The translations under genes and the position numbers were made by a program. The notes below the pieces were generated by a model. That model worked only from the letters and a program-made list of their open reading frames with translations, did not search any database and had not been told where the DNA came from. From Caloramator sp. E03 (GTDB lineage: Bacteria; Bacillota; Clostridia; Clostridiales; Caloramatoraceae): 64,000 nt of DNA. The DNA lies in assembly GCF_006016075.1 (NCBI RefSeq), contig NZ_CP040093.1, forward strand, positions 2,521,501 to 2,585,500. Direction: 5' to 3'. This document shows positions 37,060 through 46,676 of this stretch, in pieces; positions within the stretch are counted from its first letter, which is position 1; each line of letters starts with the position of its first letter.

Positions 37060-38565
37060 ATGAAGGATACTATCCTTAAAATGAGCAATATACACAAAAG
37101 GTTTCCAGGGGTTTATGCATTAAATGGGGTAGATTTTGAATTAAGATATGGTGAAGTTCATGCACTTCTTGGAGAGAATGGTGCTGGAAAATCTACTCTT
37201 ATAAAAATACTTGCTGGAATTTATCAAGTAGATGATGGTGATATTTATATAAAAGGCAAGAAATGTAATATTGATAGTGTAAGAACATCGCAATCTTTGG
37301 GTATTAGTGTAATACATCAGGAATTGTGCCTTGTACCATATATGACAGTAGCAGAAAATATATTTTTGGGAAGAGAAAAGGCTATTGGAAGGACAGGATT
37401 TTTAAAGGCGAAGGAAATTAATAAGGATGCACAGATGATATTAGATTCTTTAGGCCTTGATATAAAAGCTGAAACAATTGTTAAAGATTTAAGTATTGCT
37501 CAGCAGCAAATGGTTGAAATTGCAAAGGCTCTTTCTACTGATTCGGAAATAATAGTAATGGATGAGCCAACATCTTCTCTAACTGAAAAAGAAACTGAAA
37601 TGCTTTTTAATACTATACTTGATTTAAAAAGTAGAAATATATCGGTTATATATATTTCTCACAGATTAGAAGAACTATTTAAGATTTCTGACAGGGTAAC
37701 TGTTATAAGGGATGGTAAATATATAGGCACAAGAGATACAGCCTTAACAAATAGGGAAGAATTAATCTCAATGATGGTTGGCAGGGAGCTTAAGGATTTA
37801 TATAAAAGAACTATAAGGCCATTAGGGGAAAATATTCTTGAAGTTAGAAATATTAAGAGAGGAAATATATTAAATGATATAAGTTTTAATCTTAGAAAAG
37901 GTGAAATACTTGGAATATCCGGACTTGTAGGTGCAGGAAGGACTGAACTTGCAAGAGCGATATTTGGAATCGATAGAATAGATTCAGGTAAGATAATGAT
38001 TGAAGGAAAAGAGATTGATATTAAATCTCCACTTGATGCAATGAATAATGGGATAGTTCTTGTTCCAGAAGATAGGAAACAACAGGGGCTTGTTTTAATC
38101 AGAGGAGTTGGATACAACATTACTCTTACAGTGCTTAATCAGTTTTTAAAATTGATTAAGGTAGACAAAGAAAAAGAAGAGTCAATTGCTCTTGAATATA
38201 TAAATAAACTTAATATTAAAACGCCTACGATTGAACAAATAGTTGGGAATTTAAGTGGTGGAAATCAGCAAAAAATTGTAATTGCAAAATGGCTTGCCAC
38301 AAAGCCAAAAGTGTTGATACTCGATGAGCCGACAAGAGGCGTTGATGTTGGGGCAAAGGCAGAGATATACTCAATTATGGACATGCTTGCTTCACAAGGC
38401 GTTAGTATTATTATGATTTCTTCAGACCTACCTGAAATAATCAATATGAGTGACAGGGTAATTGTAATGTATAGAGGTAAAATTACGGGAATAATTGATA
38501 GAAATGATTTAAAACAGGAAAAAATAATGCATTTTGCAACTGGAGGTGTTAGCTATGCAAGCTAG
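37060..38565 (+). CDS. Sugar ABC transporter, double ATPase subunit (RbsA-like)
   Basis: A 501-residue protein with two ABC domains. The first has Walker A GENGAGKST, the LSIAQQQMVEIAKAL signature region and MDEPTSSL. The second has GLVGAGRTELA in place of a canonical Walker A, LSGGNQQKIVIAKWL and LDEPTRGVDVGAK, as in RbsA/AraG/XylG. ATG 37060 is selected because GAGGTG precedes it by nine bases; the frame extends upstream across the hairpin, which is not credible. It energises import by the permease that overlaps its 3' end. Confidence 0.95.
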   Translation: MKDTILKMSNIHKRFPGVYALNGVDFELRYGEVHALLGENGAGKSTLIKILAGIYQVDDGDIYIKGKKCNIDSVRTSQSLGISVIHQELCLVPYMTVAENIFLGREKAIGRTGFLKAKEINKDAQMILDSLGLDIKAETIVKDLSIAQQQMVEIAKALSTDSEIIVMDEPTSSLTEKETEMLFNTILDLKSRNISVIYISHRLEELFKISDRVTVIRDGKYIGTRDTALTNREELISMMVGRELKDLYKRTIRPLGENILEVRNIKRGNILNDISFNLRKGEILGISGLVGAGRTELARAIFGIDRIDSGKIMIEGKEIDIKSPLDAMNNGIVLVPEDRKQQGLVLIRGVGYNITLTVLNQFLKLIKVDKEKEESIALEYINKLNIKTPTIEQIVGNLSGGNQQKIVIAKWLATKPKVLILDEPTRGVDVGAKAEIYSIMDMLASQGVSIIMISSDLPEIINMSDRVIVMYRGKITGIIDRNDLKQEKIMHFATGGVSYAS

Positions 38566-39550
38566 TGTTACAAAAAATAAAAACAACTTAATATTAACAT
38601 ATATTCTCAAAAATAGTGTGGTAAAATATATAAAAGAAAACCTTGGAATAATAATTGGTCTTGCAGTAATGTGTACTATTTTAAGTATATTATCTCCTGC
38701 ATTTTTAACAAAGGAAAATATAATAAATGTATTAAGACAGGTATCGACAAATGCAAACCTTGCATTTGGAATGACTCTTGCAATTATAATAAATGGAATT
38801 GATCTTTCAGTAGGTTCTATACTTGCTTTATCAGGAACTATAACAGCAGGGCTTATAACGTTTAATAATATGCCTGTTATAACATCTGTTATTATAGGTA
38901 TCATTATAGGAATAAGTCTTGGTTTGTTTAATGGAATTGTTATAGCAAAAACTGGAATACCACCTTTTATTGTAACCCTTGCAATGTATAATATAGCAAG
39001 AGGGGCTGCCTACGTTTATACAGGTGGTATGCCTGTTAGAACAATGAATGAACAATTTAACTTTATTGGTAATGGCTATTTAGGGCCAATACCTCTTCCA
39101 GTAATATATACACTAATCTTTTTAGTTACAATGTATATATTGATGAATAAAACAAAGTTTGGAAGATATGTATATGCTGTTGGTGGAAATCGTGATGCAG
39201 CAAGATTTTCAGGTATAAATATTAAAAAGATTGAAATAGCTGTATATACAATAATTGGATTTTTATCTGGTTTTAGCGGAATTGTTCTCTGTGCAAGGAT
39301 GTATTCTGGTCAGCCTACTGTAGGAGTAGGGTTTGAGCTTGATGCTATTGCTGCTTGCGTACTTGGTGGAACAAGTATGATGGGTGGAATAGGTAAAATT
39401 GGTGGGACTGTGCTTGGAGTTTTAGTAATAGGAGTATTAAATAATGGATTGAATCTTTTAAATATCAATTCATTTTGGCAGCTTATAGCTAAAGGTGTTG
39501 TAATACTTCTTGCTGTATATGTTGATATTTTAAAGAAAAAGAAAAAATGA
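38555..39550 (+). CDS. Sugar ABC transporter permease (RbsC-like)
   Basis: A 331-residue membrane protein of the branched-chain/ribose permease family with about nine hydrophobic segments. The motif AIIINGIDLSVGSILALSG (about residues 75-95) and the GGTSMMGGIGKIGGTVLG cytoplasmic loop (about 265-285) are typical of RbsC. ATG 38555 follows GGAGGTG and overlaps the ATPase gene by 11 bases, so the two are translationally coupled. Confidence 0.95.
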   Translation: MQASVTKNKNNLILTYILKNSVVKYIKENLGIIIGLAVMCTILSILSPAFLTKENIINVLRQVSTNANLAFGMTLAIIINGIDLSVGSILALSGTITAGLITFNNMPVITSVIIGIIIGISLGLFNGIVIAKTGIPPFIVTLAMYNIARGAAYVYTGGMPVRTMNEQFNFIGNGYLGPIPLPVIYTLIFLVTMYILMNKTKFGRYVYAVGGNRDAARFSGINIKKIEIAVYTIIGFLSGFSGIVLCARMYSGQPTVGVGFELDAIAACVLGGTSMMGGIGKIGGTVLGVLVIGVLNNGLNLLNINSFWQLIAKGVVILLAVYVDILKKKKK

Positions 39551-39572
39551 TATATAAATAGGAGGGCAAAAT

Positions 39573-40532
39573 ATGTTTGATGTTGCAGCACTTGGAGAGC
39601 TTCTAATTGATTTTACTCCTGCAGGAGTTTCTAATACTGGAAATGATCTATTTCAAAAAAACCCTGGAGGTGCACCAGCTAATGTGCTTGTTGCAGTTTC
39701 AAGATTAGGAAAAAAGACAGCATTTGTTGGGATGGTTGGAAAGGATCAGTTTGGATTTTTCTTAAGGGATGTTTTAAAAGATAATGGTGTAGATGTTTCA
39801 GGCCTTAAATTTTCAGAGAATGTTAATACAACACTTGCTTTTGTTCACCTTGATAAGAATGGGGACAGGTCCTTTAGCTTTTATAGAAATCCTGGAGCAG
39901 ATATGATGCTAAAAGAAGAGGATTTGAATTATGAGGTTATTGATAATTCAAACATTTTCCACTTTGGTTCCATATCAATGACCGATGAACCTTCAAGAAG
40001 TGCAACATTAAAGGCTGTAGAGGCAGCAAAAAATAAGGGTGCTATAATATCTTATGATCCTAATTTAAGGCCTCCTTTATGGAAAAGCCTTAAGGATGCT
40101 AAAGAAAGGATAATTGAAGGATTAAGATATGCTGATATACTTAAAGTATCAGATGAAGAAATGGAGTTTATAACTGGTACAAGGGATCTTCAAGAAGGAA
40201 GCAGTATACTTTATAAAATGGGTATAAAACTTGTTCTTGTAACTCTCGGAGAGGATGGATGCTTTTATAAATATAAAAAAGAGATAGGAAAAATAGATGG
40301 GTTTAGAGTAAAGGTAATTGATACAACAGGTGCTGGAGATGCATTTTTAGGAGGAGTATTATACAAAATATGCCAAAAAGGTATCTGCGATATAAGTAGT
40401 ATTGAAAAATCTGAAATGGAGGATATAATAAGATTTGCAAACTGTGTTGGGGCCCTTGCAACAACAAAAAAAGGTGCCATCCCTGCAATGCCAACTCTTA
40501 ATGAGGTTTTAGATATTATGAATTTTTCATAA
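39573..40532 (+). CDS. Fructokinase, PfkB family
   Basis: A 319-residue ribokinase-fold sugar kinase. Family motifs are GELLIDF at the N-terminus, GGAPANVLVAVSRLG (about 30-45), and the ATP/anion-hole motif DTTGAGDAFLGGVLY (about 250) with the catalytic Asp. It follows the transporter by 22 bases and most likely phosphorylates the imported sugar; the sequence type is fructokinase (ATP to fructose 6-phosphate), so the transporter probably carries fructose. A terminator follows. Confidence 0.9.
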   Translation: MFDVAALGELLIDFTPAGVSNTGNDLFQKNPGGAPANVLVAVSRLGKKTAFVGMVGKDQFGFFLRDVLKDNGVDVSGLKFSENVNTTLAFVHLDKNGDRSFSFYRNPGADMMLKEEDLNYEVIDNSNIFHFGSISMTDEPSRSATLKAVEAAKNKGAIISYDPNLRPPLWKSLKDAKERIIEGLRYADILKVSDEEMEFITGTRDLQEGSSILYKMGIKLVLVTLGEDGCFYKYKKEIGKIDGFRVKVIDTTGAGDAFLGGVLYKICQKGICDISSIEKSEMEDIIRFANCVGALATTKKGAIPAMPTLNEVLDIMNFS

Positions 40533-40543
40533 TGCCCCCTTAT

Positions 40544-40576
40544 AAAGCCTTATTCCTTGTGGAAGAGGCTTTTTTT
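40544..40576 (+). terminator. Terminator of the sugar transporter operon
   Basis: AAAGCCT...TTCC pairs with GGAA...AGGCTTT around TTGT, followed by a run of seven T. It reaches the stop codon of the convergent gene at 40575. Confidence 0.75.
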
Positions 40577-41090
40577 AATTTATTTTAGTAAACTGTAGTT
40601 TTTTAAGATGTGCTAATAGAAATTTAGATGTTATTCCAACAAAAATGCCAGTTCCAATACCTGCTATCATAAGAACAGGGAGGTATGCAATAATTCTTAT
40701 GTTTTGAACCGTAATTGAGGCTACTAAAATTTGACCGATGTTGTGAAATACGGAGCCCATAACGCTGACTCCAATTATGCTTACATTTTCTTTGCCAAAC
40801 TTCTTTAAAATAAACATCACCAAAAGGCTCAATATTCCTCCTGATAAGCTGAAAAAAAAGCTTGAAAGGGAGCCGACTAAAAGTGTTGAAAGTATTATTC
40901 TTAATATAACAACAAGGAATGTATCAGCAATGCTTAGAGAATATAGGGATACAACAGTAATAATATTTGCAAGACCAAGCTTTGCACCTGGAGTTATAAA
41001 GGGAACAGGTATCATAGTTTCAACTATATAAAGCACTAAGGCCTGTGCAACAAGTATTGATATAAATAGCATCTTCTGTGTTTTTTTCAT
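40575..41090 (-). CDS. Gx transporter family membrane protein (EetB-like)
   Basis: A 171-residue membrane protein with five or six hydrophobic segments, of the family once named heptaprenyl diphosphate synthase component I and now Gx transporter. It shows the usual TPGAKLGLANIITVVSLY motif (about residues 33-50) and LSGGILSLL. Such proteins resemble ECF S-components and are encoded with NusG-II proteins in flavin-based electron transfer loci, where the pair is called EetB/EetA. Here it is the second gene after the NusG-II gene, with 11 bases between them. The EET link is an inference from family and neighbours. Confidence 0.82.
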   Translation of the reverse strand: MKKTQKMLFISILVAQALVLYIVETMIPVPFITPGAKLGLANIITVVSLYSLSIADTFLVVILRIILSTLLVGSLSSFFFSLSGGILSLLVMFILKKFGKENVSIIGVSVMGSVFHNIGQILVASITVQNIRIIAYLPVLMIAGIGTGIFVGITSKFLLAHLKKLQFTKIN

Positions 41091-41101
41091 TTAAATCCCC
41101 C

Positions 41102-41482
41102 TTAATATGCAAGATCATCGGTTTCAGATTTACCTTCTCCTTTTATTTCCACAACAACTTTATGAGGAAGGCATACGATTGTTTCACCTACTTTATCGAT
41201 GGTTCCTGATTTAACACATACTCTGTCGTGGCAGTCGGCATCGACCATGTTTATTTTTCCATTTGATATATGGATTACATTTTTACCAAGTTTAGTTTCA
41301 ATTGGGATAGTCATTTCTTCCATATTTTCTGTGAGAGGGATTCTCTTATATAAAACCCCTTCAACGTAAATCTCTGCATAAGTATTTTCATATTTTTTAT
41401 TTGAAGAGAACATGAACCAAGCTGCAGATACTATAGATATTAATAAAAATGAAATTATAATAATAATATCAAATTTTTTCAT
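41102..41482 (-). CDS. NusG domain II-containing membrane-anchored protein (EetA-like)
   Basis: A 126-residue protein with one N-terminal membrane helix (IIIIISFLLISIVSAAWFMF) and an extracellular NusG_II-type beta domain. The family motif is DCHDRVCVKSG followed by VCLPHKVVVEI, with conserved cysteines. It is not a transcription factor. The fold is found beside Gx transporters and FMN-binding redox proteins (EetA in Listeria-type loci). It is divergent from apbE, with a 320-bp control region between them. Confidence 0.82.
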   Translation of the reverse strand: MKKFDIIIIISFLLISIVSAAWFMFSSNKKYENTYAEIYVEGVLYKRIPLTENMEEMTIPIETKLGKNVIHISNGKINMVDADCHDRVCVKSGTIDKVGETIVCLPHKVVVEIKGEGKSETDDLAY

Positions 41483-41638
41483 TATTTTAGCCTCACTTTT
41501 AAAGTTAATATTAAAATCTAATTTTTATTTTAAACAATAATTTAATGTATGTCTATATAGCTCGATGCTTGAAATTTAATGATTATTAATGAAATAAATG
41601 AACAAAATGTACATAATTTAGTGTAAATTGATAATATA

Positions 41639-41668
41639 TTGACGATGATTTTAATTGAATGTTAAAAT
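41639..41668 (+). promoter_or_regulatory. Candidate promoter of the apbE operon
   Basis: TTGACG (41639-41644) and TAAAAT (41663-41668) are 18 bases apart. The spacer contains ATTTTAATTGAAT, resembling the spacer of the promoter at 48262. The remainder of 41483-41803 holds a leader hairpin and no gene I can support. Confidence 0.5.
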
Positions 41669-41735
41669 AAAAACAAAAAAGATGATTTAAAAAATTTTAA
41701 CTATGAATAATATTAAGTTTACTTGTTTATAATAC

Positions 41736-41759
41736 GGCTTTAGAGAAACCTCTAAAGCC
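41736..41759 (+). terminator. Leader hairpin before apbE (possible attenuator)
   Basis: GGCTTTAGAG (41736-41745) and CTCTAAAGCC (41750-41759) form a perfect 10-bp stem with a four-base loop, followed by TTTATAAT. It lies between the promoter and the apbE start, so it could limit read-through. Confidence 0.5.
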
Positions 41760-41803
41760 TTTATAATGTATAAACAATAAAAATATATTTTATGGAGGAT
41801 ATC

Positions 41804-42859
41804 ATGATACATAACAAAAAAAGACTTTTAATTTTATGCATAATCTTAGTTATCAGCCTGTCTTTATTTTTTTCTGGATGCCAAAAAAAGGTTAAGGTTT
41901 TAAATGAACCAATTGAAAAGACTGATTTTGTCCTTGGAACGGTTTGTACAGTTAAGATTTATGATGAGGCACCATCAAATTTAATGGATAAGATTTTTGA
42001 TAGGCTTAAGGAAATTGAAAATAGGATGACGATAAATGCAGAGGGCAGCGAAGTTGATGAAATTAATGAAAAATCAGGGATTGAGCCTGTCAAAGTAACA
42101 GATGATGTTTATTATGTAATAAAAACTGGTAAAGAATTTGGGAAGATTTCAGAGGGACGTTTTGATATTACTATAGGTCCAATAGTAAAGCTTTGGAATA
42201 TTGGAACAGATTATGCGAGGGTTCCTTCTCAAAATGAAATAAATGAAAAACTTCCTTTAGTAAACTATGAAGATATAGTACTTGATGATAAAAACAAAAC
42301 AGTATTTCTTAAAAGGAAAGGAATGATTATAGACCTTGGGGGCATAGCTAAAGGATATGCTGCTGATGAGGTTTATAGGATTTTAAAAGAGAACAATGTT
42401 GAACATGCAATTATAAACCTTGGTGGGAATGTATTTGCAATGGGAAGTAATCCAAAGGAAAACCGAAACTGGAATATAGGGGTTCAAGATCCATTTAGTG
42501 AAAGAGGAGATTATATTGGTATATTAAGTATTTCAGACAAAACTGTTGTATCATCAGGAATTTATGAAAGATATTTTATACAGGATGGAAAGAGATATCA
42601 CCATATACTTGATACTAAAAATGGCTATCCTGTTGATAATAACCTTGCAGGGACTACTATAATAGCTGATAAATCAATAATGGGAGATGCTTTATCAACT
42701 ACTATTTTTGCAGCAGGGGTTGATAGAGGGCTTGAAATTGTTAAAAACTTAAAGGAAGTTGAGGCAATTTTTATTACTAAAAACCGTGAAGTATATATTA
42801 CACCAGGACTTAAAAGTATCTTTAAAATAACAAATTCTAATTTTAAGATTATGAATTAG
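41804..42859 (+). CDS. apbE: FAD:protein FMN transferase (ApbE), lipoprotein
   Basis: A 351-residue exported lipoprotein (lipobox LFFSGC, Cys about 25) that attaches FMN from FAD to a threonine in Dxx[ST]GA[TS] motifs of extracytoplasmic flavoproteins. Family motifs are DFVLGTVCTVKIY, DLGGIAKGYAAD, NLGGNVFAMG, and the metal and flavin site near HHILDTKNGYPVDNN and GDALSTTIFAAG. ATG 41804 follows GGAGG by five bases. The obvious substrate is the protein encoded at 48339, which carries two such motifs. It corresponds to FmnB of EET loci. Confidence 0.93.
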   Translation: MIHNKKRLLILCIILVISLSLFFSGCQKKVKVLNEPIEKTDFVLGTVCTVKIYDEAPSNLMDKIFDRLKEIENRMTINAEGSEVDEINEKSGIEPVKVTDDVYYVIKTGKEFGKISEGRFDITIGPIVKLWNIGTDYARVPSQNEINEKLPLVNYEDIVLDDKNKTVFLKRKGMIIDLGGIAKGYAADEVYRILKENNVEHAIINLGGNVFAMGSNPKENRNWNIGVQDPFSERGDYIGILSISDKTVVSSGIYERYFIQDGKRYHHILDTKNGYPVDNNLAGTTIIADKSIMGDALSTTIFAAGVDRGLEIVKNLKEVEAIFITKNREVYITPGLKSIFKITNSNFKIMN

Positions 42860-42880
42860 ATTATGAAAGGTTTGAGTTTT

Positions 42881-44317
42881 ATGGCTTATAAGGATATTCA
42901 GGATTTTATGAATGTACTTGATAGGAGAGGACTTCTTAAGAAAATTAAAGTTGAAGTAGACAGTGAACTTGAAATTACAGAAATAACTGATAGAATTTCA
43001 AAGTCAAAGGGGCCTGCTCTTTTATTTGAAAATGTAAAGGGTTCAAAGTACCCAGTTTTAATCAATACCTTTGGAAGCTTTGAAAGGTTAAATCTTGCAC
43101 TTGAAGTTGATAAATTAGATGATATTGCCCATGTAATAACCGATTTGATGGATGTTTCAAATTATATAGGATTTATAGATAAGATTAAATCTATACCAAA
43201 ACTTGTAAGGCTGGCAAGGGTTTTTCCTAAAAAAGTAGATAGGGCTCCCTGTCAGGAAGTTGTTGAGGAAGCAGACCTTTCAACTCTTCCAATTTTAAAA
43301 TGCTGGCCACTGGATGGAGGAAGGTTTATTACTTTGCCTCTTGTAATTACAAAAGATCCTGAAACAGGCCTTCAAAACATGGGTATGTATAGGCTTCAGG
43401 TTTATGATAAAAATACTACAGGCATGCACTGGCATCTTCATAAGGACGGAAGGGAAATATACGAAAAGTATAAAAAAATCGGAGGAAGAATGCCGGTATC
43501 GGTTGCATTAGGGTGTGATCCAGCAACCATTTATTCAGCAACAGCACCTCTTCCAAAGGAAATAGATGAGATGATTTTTTCAGGATTTTTAAGGAAATCT
43601 CCTCTTGAAATAGTAAAATGCAAAACAAATGATATTTATGTTCCAGCAAATGCAGAATTTATACTTGAAGGGTATGTTGATGTTGATGAACTCCGTGAAG
43701 AGGGACCCTTTGGAGATCATACTGGTTATTATTCTTTAAAAGATTTATATCCTGTGTTCCATATAACTTGTATAACAAGAAAAAAGAATCCTGTATATCC
43801 TGCAACAGTAGTTGGAAAGCCTCCAATGGAGGATTGTTATCTTGGAAAAGCAACCGAAAGAATATTTCTACCTCTTCTTAAGATAATGTGTCCTGAAATT
43901 GTTGATATTAATTTTCCACTTGAGGGAGTTTTTCATAACTGTGTTATAGTATCTATTAAGAAAAGGTACCCTGGGCATGCAAAAAAAGTAATGCACTCTC
44001 TATGGGGAATGGGACAGATGATGTATACTAAGATGATTATAGTTGTAGATGAGAGCATAAATCCCCATGACCTATCGACAGTTGCATGGAAAGTTTTTAA
44101 CAATATTGATGCTGCAAGGGATGTAGTGATTGTTGAAGGCCCATTAGATGCCCTTGACCATGCATCACCCCTTTCCCATTATGGGCATAAGATGGGAATA
44201 GATGCAACAAAAAAATGGACAAGCGAAGGACATTTAAGGGAATGGCCAGATGATGTTGAAATGACGAAGGAAATAAAATCTCTTGTCGATAGGAGATGGA
44301 TTGAATATGGTATTTAA
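42881..44317 (+). CDS. UbiD-family decarboxylase (MqnL-like candidate)
   Basis: A 478-residue prenylated-FMN-dependent decarboxylase. Typical UbiD motifs are GMYRLQVYDKNTTGMHWHLH (about residues 165-185), the catalytic region EGPFGDHTGYYS (about 275) and the ATERIFLPLLK segment. The cofactor would be supplied by the UbiX-like protein encoded at 45169, and the aromatic substrate is probably prenylated by the UbiA-like protein between them. ATG 42881 is preferred for AAAGG upstream. The likely role is decarboxylation in (demethyl)menaquinone formation, perhaps by a futalosine-type late pathway. It might instead be a decarboxylase for other aromatic acids. Confidence 0.88.
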   Translation: MAYKDIQDFMNVLDRRGLLKKIKVEVDSELEITEITDRISKSKGPALLFENVKGSKYPVLINTFGSFERLNLALEVDKLDDIAHVITDLMDVSNYIGFIDKIKSIPKLVRLARVFPKKVDRAPCQEVVEEADLSTLPILKCWPLDGGRFITLPLVITKDPETGLQNMGMYRLQVYDKNTTGMHWHLHKDGREIYEKYKKIGGRMPVSVALGCDPATIYSATAPLPKEIDEMIFSGFLRKSPLEIVKCKTNDIYVPANAEFILEGYVDVDELREEGPFGDHTGYYSLKDLYPVFHITCITRKKNPVYPATVVGKPPMEDCYLGKATERIFLPLLKIMCPEIVDINFPLEGVFHNCVIVSIKKRYPGHAKKVMHSLWGMGQMMYTKMIIVVDESINPHDLSTVAWKVFNNIDAARDVVIVEGPLDALDHASPLSHYGHKMGIDATKKWTSEGHLREWPDDVEMTKEIKSLVDRRWIEYGI

Positions 44318-45164
44318 AAAACTTAAAAATTATTCTGAACTTGTAATGTTTTCACATACTTTGTTTTCTCTTCCCTTTGCTGCAATTTCAATGCTTTGGG
44401 CTGCTAAAGGCCTTCCTTCGATAAAGGTAGTACTTTGGATATTAGTTGCGTTTGTTGGTGCAAGAACAGGTGCTAATGCATTAAATCGCTTAATTGATAA
44501 GGATATAGATGCAAAAAATCCAAGAACTGCTGGACGGCATTTGCCTAAAGGCATTGTAAAAAACTATGAAGTTGTAATACTTTCTATTATAAGTTTTTCA
44601 CTTATGGCTCTTGCGGCATTTAAATTAAATCCTCTTTGTGTAAAGCTTTTACCTCTTGCAATAATTATATTTATTTTTTATTCATATACAAAAAGATTTA
44701 CCTACCTTTGCCATATAATACTTGGAATTGCCTGCGGAGGTGCACCAGTTGGTGCTTGGATTGCAGTAACAGGAAAAATAGGCTGGCCTTCTATTGTACT
44801 TGGTGCCGTTGTAATGTTTTGGGTTGCTGGATTTGATATTATATATGGCTCTCAAGACTATGATTTTGATAAAAAAGAAGGATTATTTTCAATACCTGTA
44901 AGGTTTGGAATAAAACATGCCCTTGAAATTTCTTCTTTTTTTCACATTATTGCAATATTACTTCTTGTTTATTTATATTTTATAATGAACATGGGCTTTC
45001 TATACCTTATAGGCGTTTCAATAGATGCAATACTTTTATACATAGAACATAAAATAGTATCCCCAAACAATCTTTCAAATGTTAAAATTGCATCTTACAG
45101 TATTAATGAAGTTGTAAGCGTAGTTCTATTTTTATTTACTGTGGCAGACATTTTTTTGAGGTGA
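44307..45164 (+). CDS. UbiA-family prenyltransferase
   Basis: A 285-residue membrane enzyme with about eight hydrophobic segments that joins a polyprenyl chain to an aromatic acid. The first Asp-rich motif is NRLIDKDIDAKNPRTAGR (about residues 65-82) and the second is YGSQDYDFDKKEGLFSIPVR (about 190). The length and motifs match UbiA/MqnP proteins rather than MenA. ATG 44307 follows AGGAGATGG and overlaps the ubiD gene by 11 bases. Between UbiD and UbiX genes it most likely builds a quinone precursor. Confidence 0.9.
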   Translation: MVFKKLKNYSELVMFSHTLFSLPFAAISMLWAAKGLPSIKVVLWILVAFVGARTGANALNRLIDKDIDAKNPRTAGRHLPKGIVKNYEVVILSIISFSLMALAAFKLNPLCVKLLPLAIIIFIFYSYTKRFTYLCHIILGIACGGAPVGAWIAVTGKIGWPSIVLGAVVMFWVAGFDIIYGSQDYDFDKKEGLFSIPVRFGIKHALEISSFFHIIAILLLVYLYFIMNMGFLYLIGVSIDAILLYIEHKIVSPNNLSNVKIASYSINEVVSVVLFLFTVADIFLR

Positions 45165-45168
45165 TAGA

Positions 45169-45741
45169 GTGAAAAAGTACATAGTTGGAATTACTGGTGC
45201 AAGTGGCAGTATCTATGGTATTCGCCTTGCAGAGGAAATACTTAAGGCAAAAAATGAGGTGTTTATTGTAATTACTGATAATGGCCAGAAAGTAATGAAA
45301 TATGAAACGGGATTTGAGCTTAATAGTGTTTTAAAGAGGCTTGAGGGTTTTGGAAAAGTAAATTTATGTGATATAAATGATTTATTTGCTCCTATTGCAA
45401 GCGGTTCATTTAAAGTTGAAGGGATGGTAATTGCCCCCTGTTCGATGTCAGCAATAGGTAGAATTTCAAATGGAATATCTTTAAATCTTCTTGATAGGGC
45501 AGCAGATGTTTGTATAAAAGAAAAAAGAAAGCTGATTGTTGTTCCAAGGGAGATGCCCTTTAACACTATTCATTTAGAGAATATGCTAAAGTTAAGCAAA
45601 AGTGGTGCTGTGATACTTCCAGCATCACCTGGATTTTATAATAAGCCTCAAAGCCTTGATGATATAATAAATTTCGTTGTGTCAAGGATACTTGATAATT
45701 TAGATATTGAAAATAATATATCAAAAAGATGGAGGGATTAA
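45169..45741 (+). CDS. ubiX: Flavin prenyltransferase UbiX
   Basis: A 190-residue flavoprotein that makes the prenylated FMN cofactor of UbiD from FMN and dimethylallyl phosphate. Motifs are the N-terminal GITGASGSIYGIRLAEE, APIASGSF, and APCSMSAIGRISNGIS, with VPREMPFNTIHLENM in the C-terminal third. GTG is the start, with GAGGTGATAGA before it. It is four bases downstream of the prenyltransferase gene. Confidence 0.93.
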   Translation: MKKYIVGITGASGSIYGIRLAEEILKAKNEVFIVITDNGQKVMKYETGFELNSVLKRLEGFGKVNLCDINDLFAPIASGSFKVEGMVIAPCSMSAIGRISNGISLNLLDRAADVCIKEKRKLIVVPREMPFNTIHLENMLKLSKSGAVILPASPGFYNKPQSLDDIINFVVSRILDNLDIENNISKRWRD

Positions 45742-45742
45742 G

Positions 45743-46672
45743 TTGAAAAAAGTATTAAAGTTCTTATCATTATTAATTATTGTTTTTTCACTATCAGCAT
45801 GTAATCAGTCTAAAAAGGAACTTAAACAATTAAATATTGGCGTACTTCCTGATGTTGATTCAATACCCCTTATAATAGCACAGCAGCAAGGATACTTTGA
45901 AAAAGCTGGGATTAAGGTTAACATAGAACATTTTAAAAGTGCAAAGGACAGGGATAGTGCTTTCCAAGCTGGAAAGATTGATGGTGCTGTATCTGATGTG
46001 CTTGCTGCTGCTTTTGCAAAGGAAGGAGGCTTTGATATCAGAATAACTTCAATGACAAATGGAAGTTATAAGCTTCTTGTAAATAAAAATTCAGGAATTA
46101 AAAGTATTAATGATTTAAATGGAAAGAGCATTGCAATTTCAAAGAATACAATAATAGAATATTCCTGCGATATGATGTTAAAGGAAGGGGGCTTATCATC
46201 AGATAATGTGAAAAAGACAGTTATACCTGAAATTCCTGTAAGACTTGAAATGCTTCAGAATGGCAAAATTGATTCTGCTGTACTTCCAGATCCACTTGCA
46301 ACAGTTGCAATGAAAAATGGTGCATTACTTTTAAACAGCACTGATAAGCTTAACATAAACCCTGGTGTACTTCTTTTTTCATCAAGTGCTATTGATTCAA
46401 AGAAGGAAGAGATTAAAGCCTTTTATTCAGCTTATAATATGGCTGTAGAATATATTCAAAAGCAACCAGTTAGCAGCTACATAGATGTTTTAATAAAAGA
46501 AGCAGGCTTTCCCGAAACTGTAAAGGATTCAATAGTTCTTCCAAAATACACAAAGGCGGTGCTGCCAAAAGAAAAAGATGTTGATGAAGTAATAAAATGG
46601 CTTAAAGATAAGCAGCTTATTAAAAACGAATATAAATACAGCGATTTAGTTGATGAAAATTTAGTGAGGTAA
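45743..46672 (+). CDS. ABC transporter substrate-binding lipoprotein, NMT1/SsuA type
   Basis: A 309-residue lipoprotein (lipobox LSAC, Cys about 20) of the NMT1/THI5-SsuA superfamily, which also includes MqnA/MqnD-fold proteins. Visible motifs are LNIGVLPDVDSIPLIIAQQQ, GYFEKAGIKV, GAVSDVLAAAF, SKNTIIEYSCDMML and LPDPLATVAMKNG. TTG 45743 is chosen because GGAGG lies seven bases upstream. The ligand cannot be read from sequence. The position after UbiD-UbiA-UbiX suggests an aromatic quinone or flavin precursor rather than sulfonate or thiamine precursors, but this is inference. Confidence 0.85.
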   Translation: MKKVLKFLSLLIIVFSLSACNQSKKELKQLNIGVLPDVDSIPLIIAQQQGYFEKAGIKVNIEHFKSAKDRDSAFQAGKIDGAVSDVLAAAFAKEGGFDIRITSMTNGSYKLLVNKNSGIKSINDLNGKSIAISKNTIIEYSCDMMLKEGGLSSDNVKKTVIPEIPVRLEMLQNGKIDSAVLPDPLATVAMKNGALLLNSTDKLNINPGVLLFSSSAIDSKKEEIKAFYSAYNMAVEYIQKQPVSSYIDVLIKEAGFPETVKDSIVLPKYTKAVLPKEKDVDEVIKWLKDKQLIKNEYKYSDLVDENLVR

Positions 46673-46676
46673 TCTT

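Noticed and set aside
41102..41482. NusG-like protein considered as a transcription elongation factor
   Set aside because: It has an N-terminal membrane helix and only the domain II-like fold, lacking the NGN domain of true NusG.
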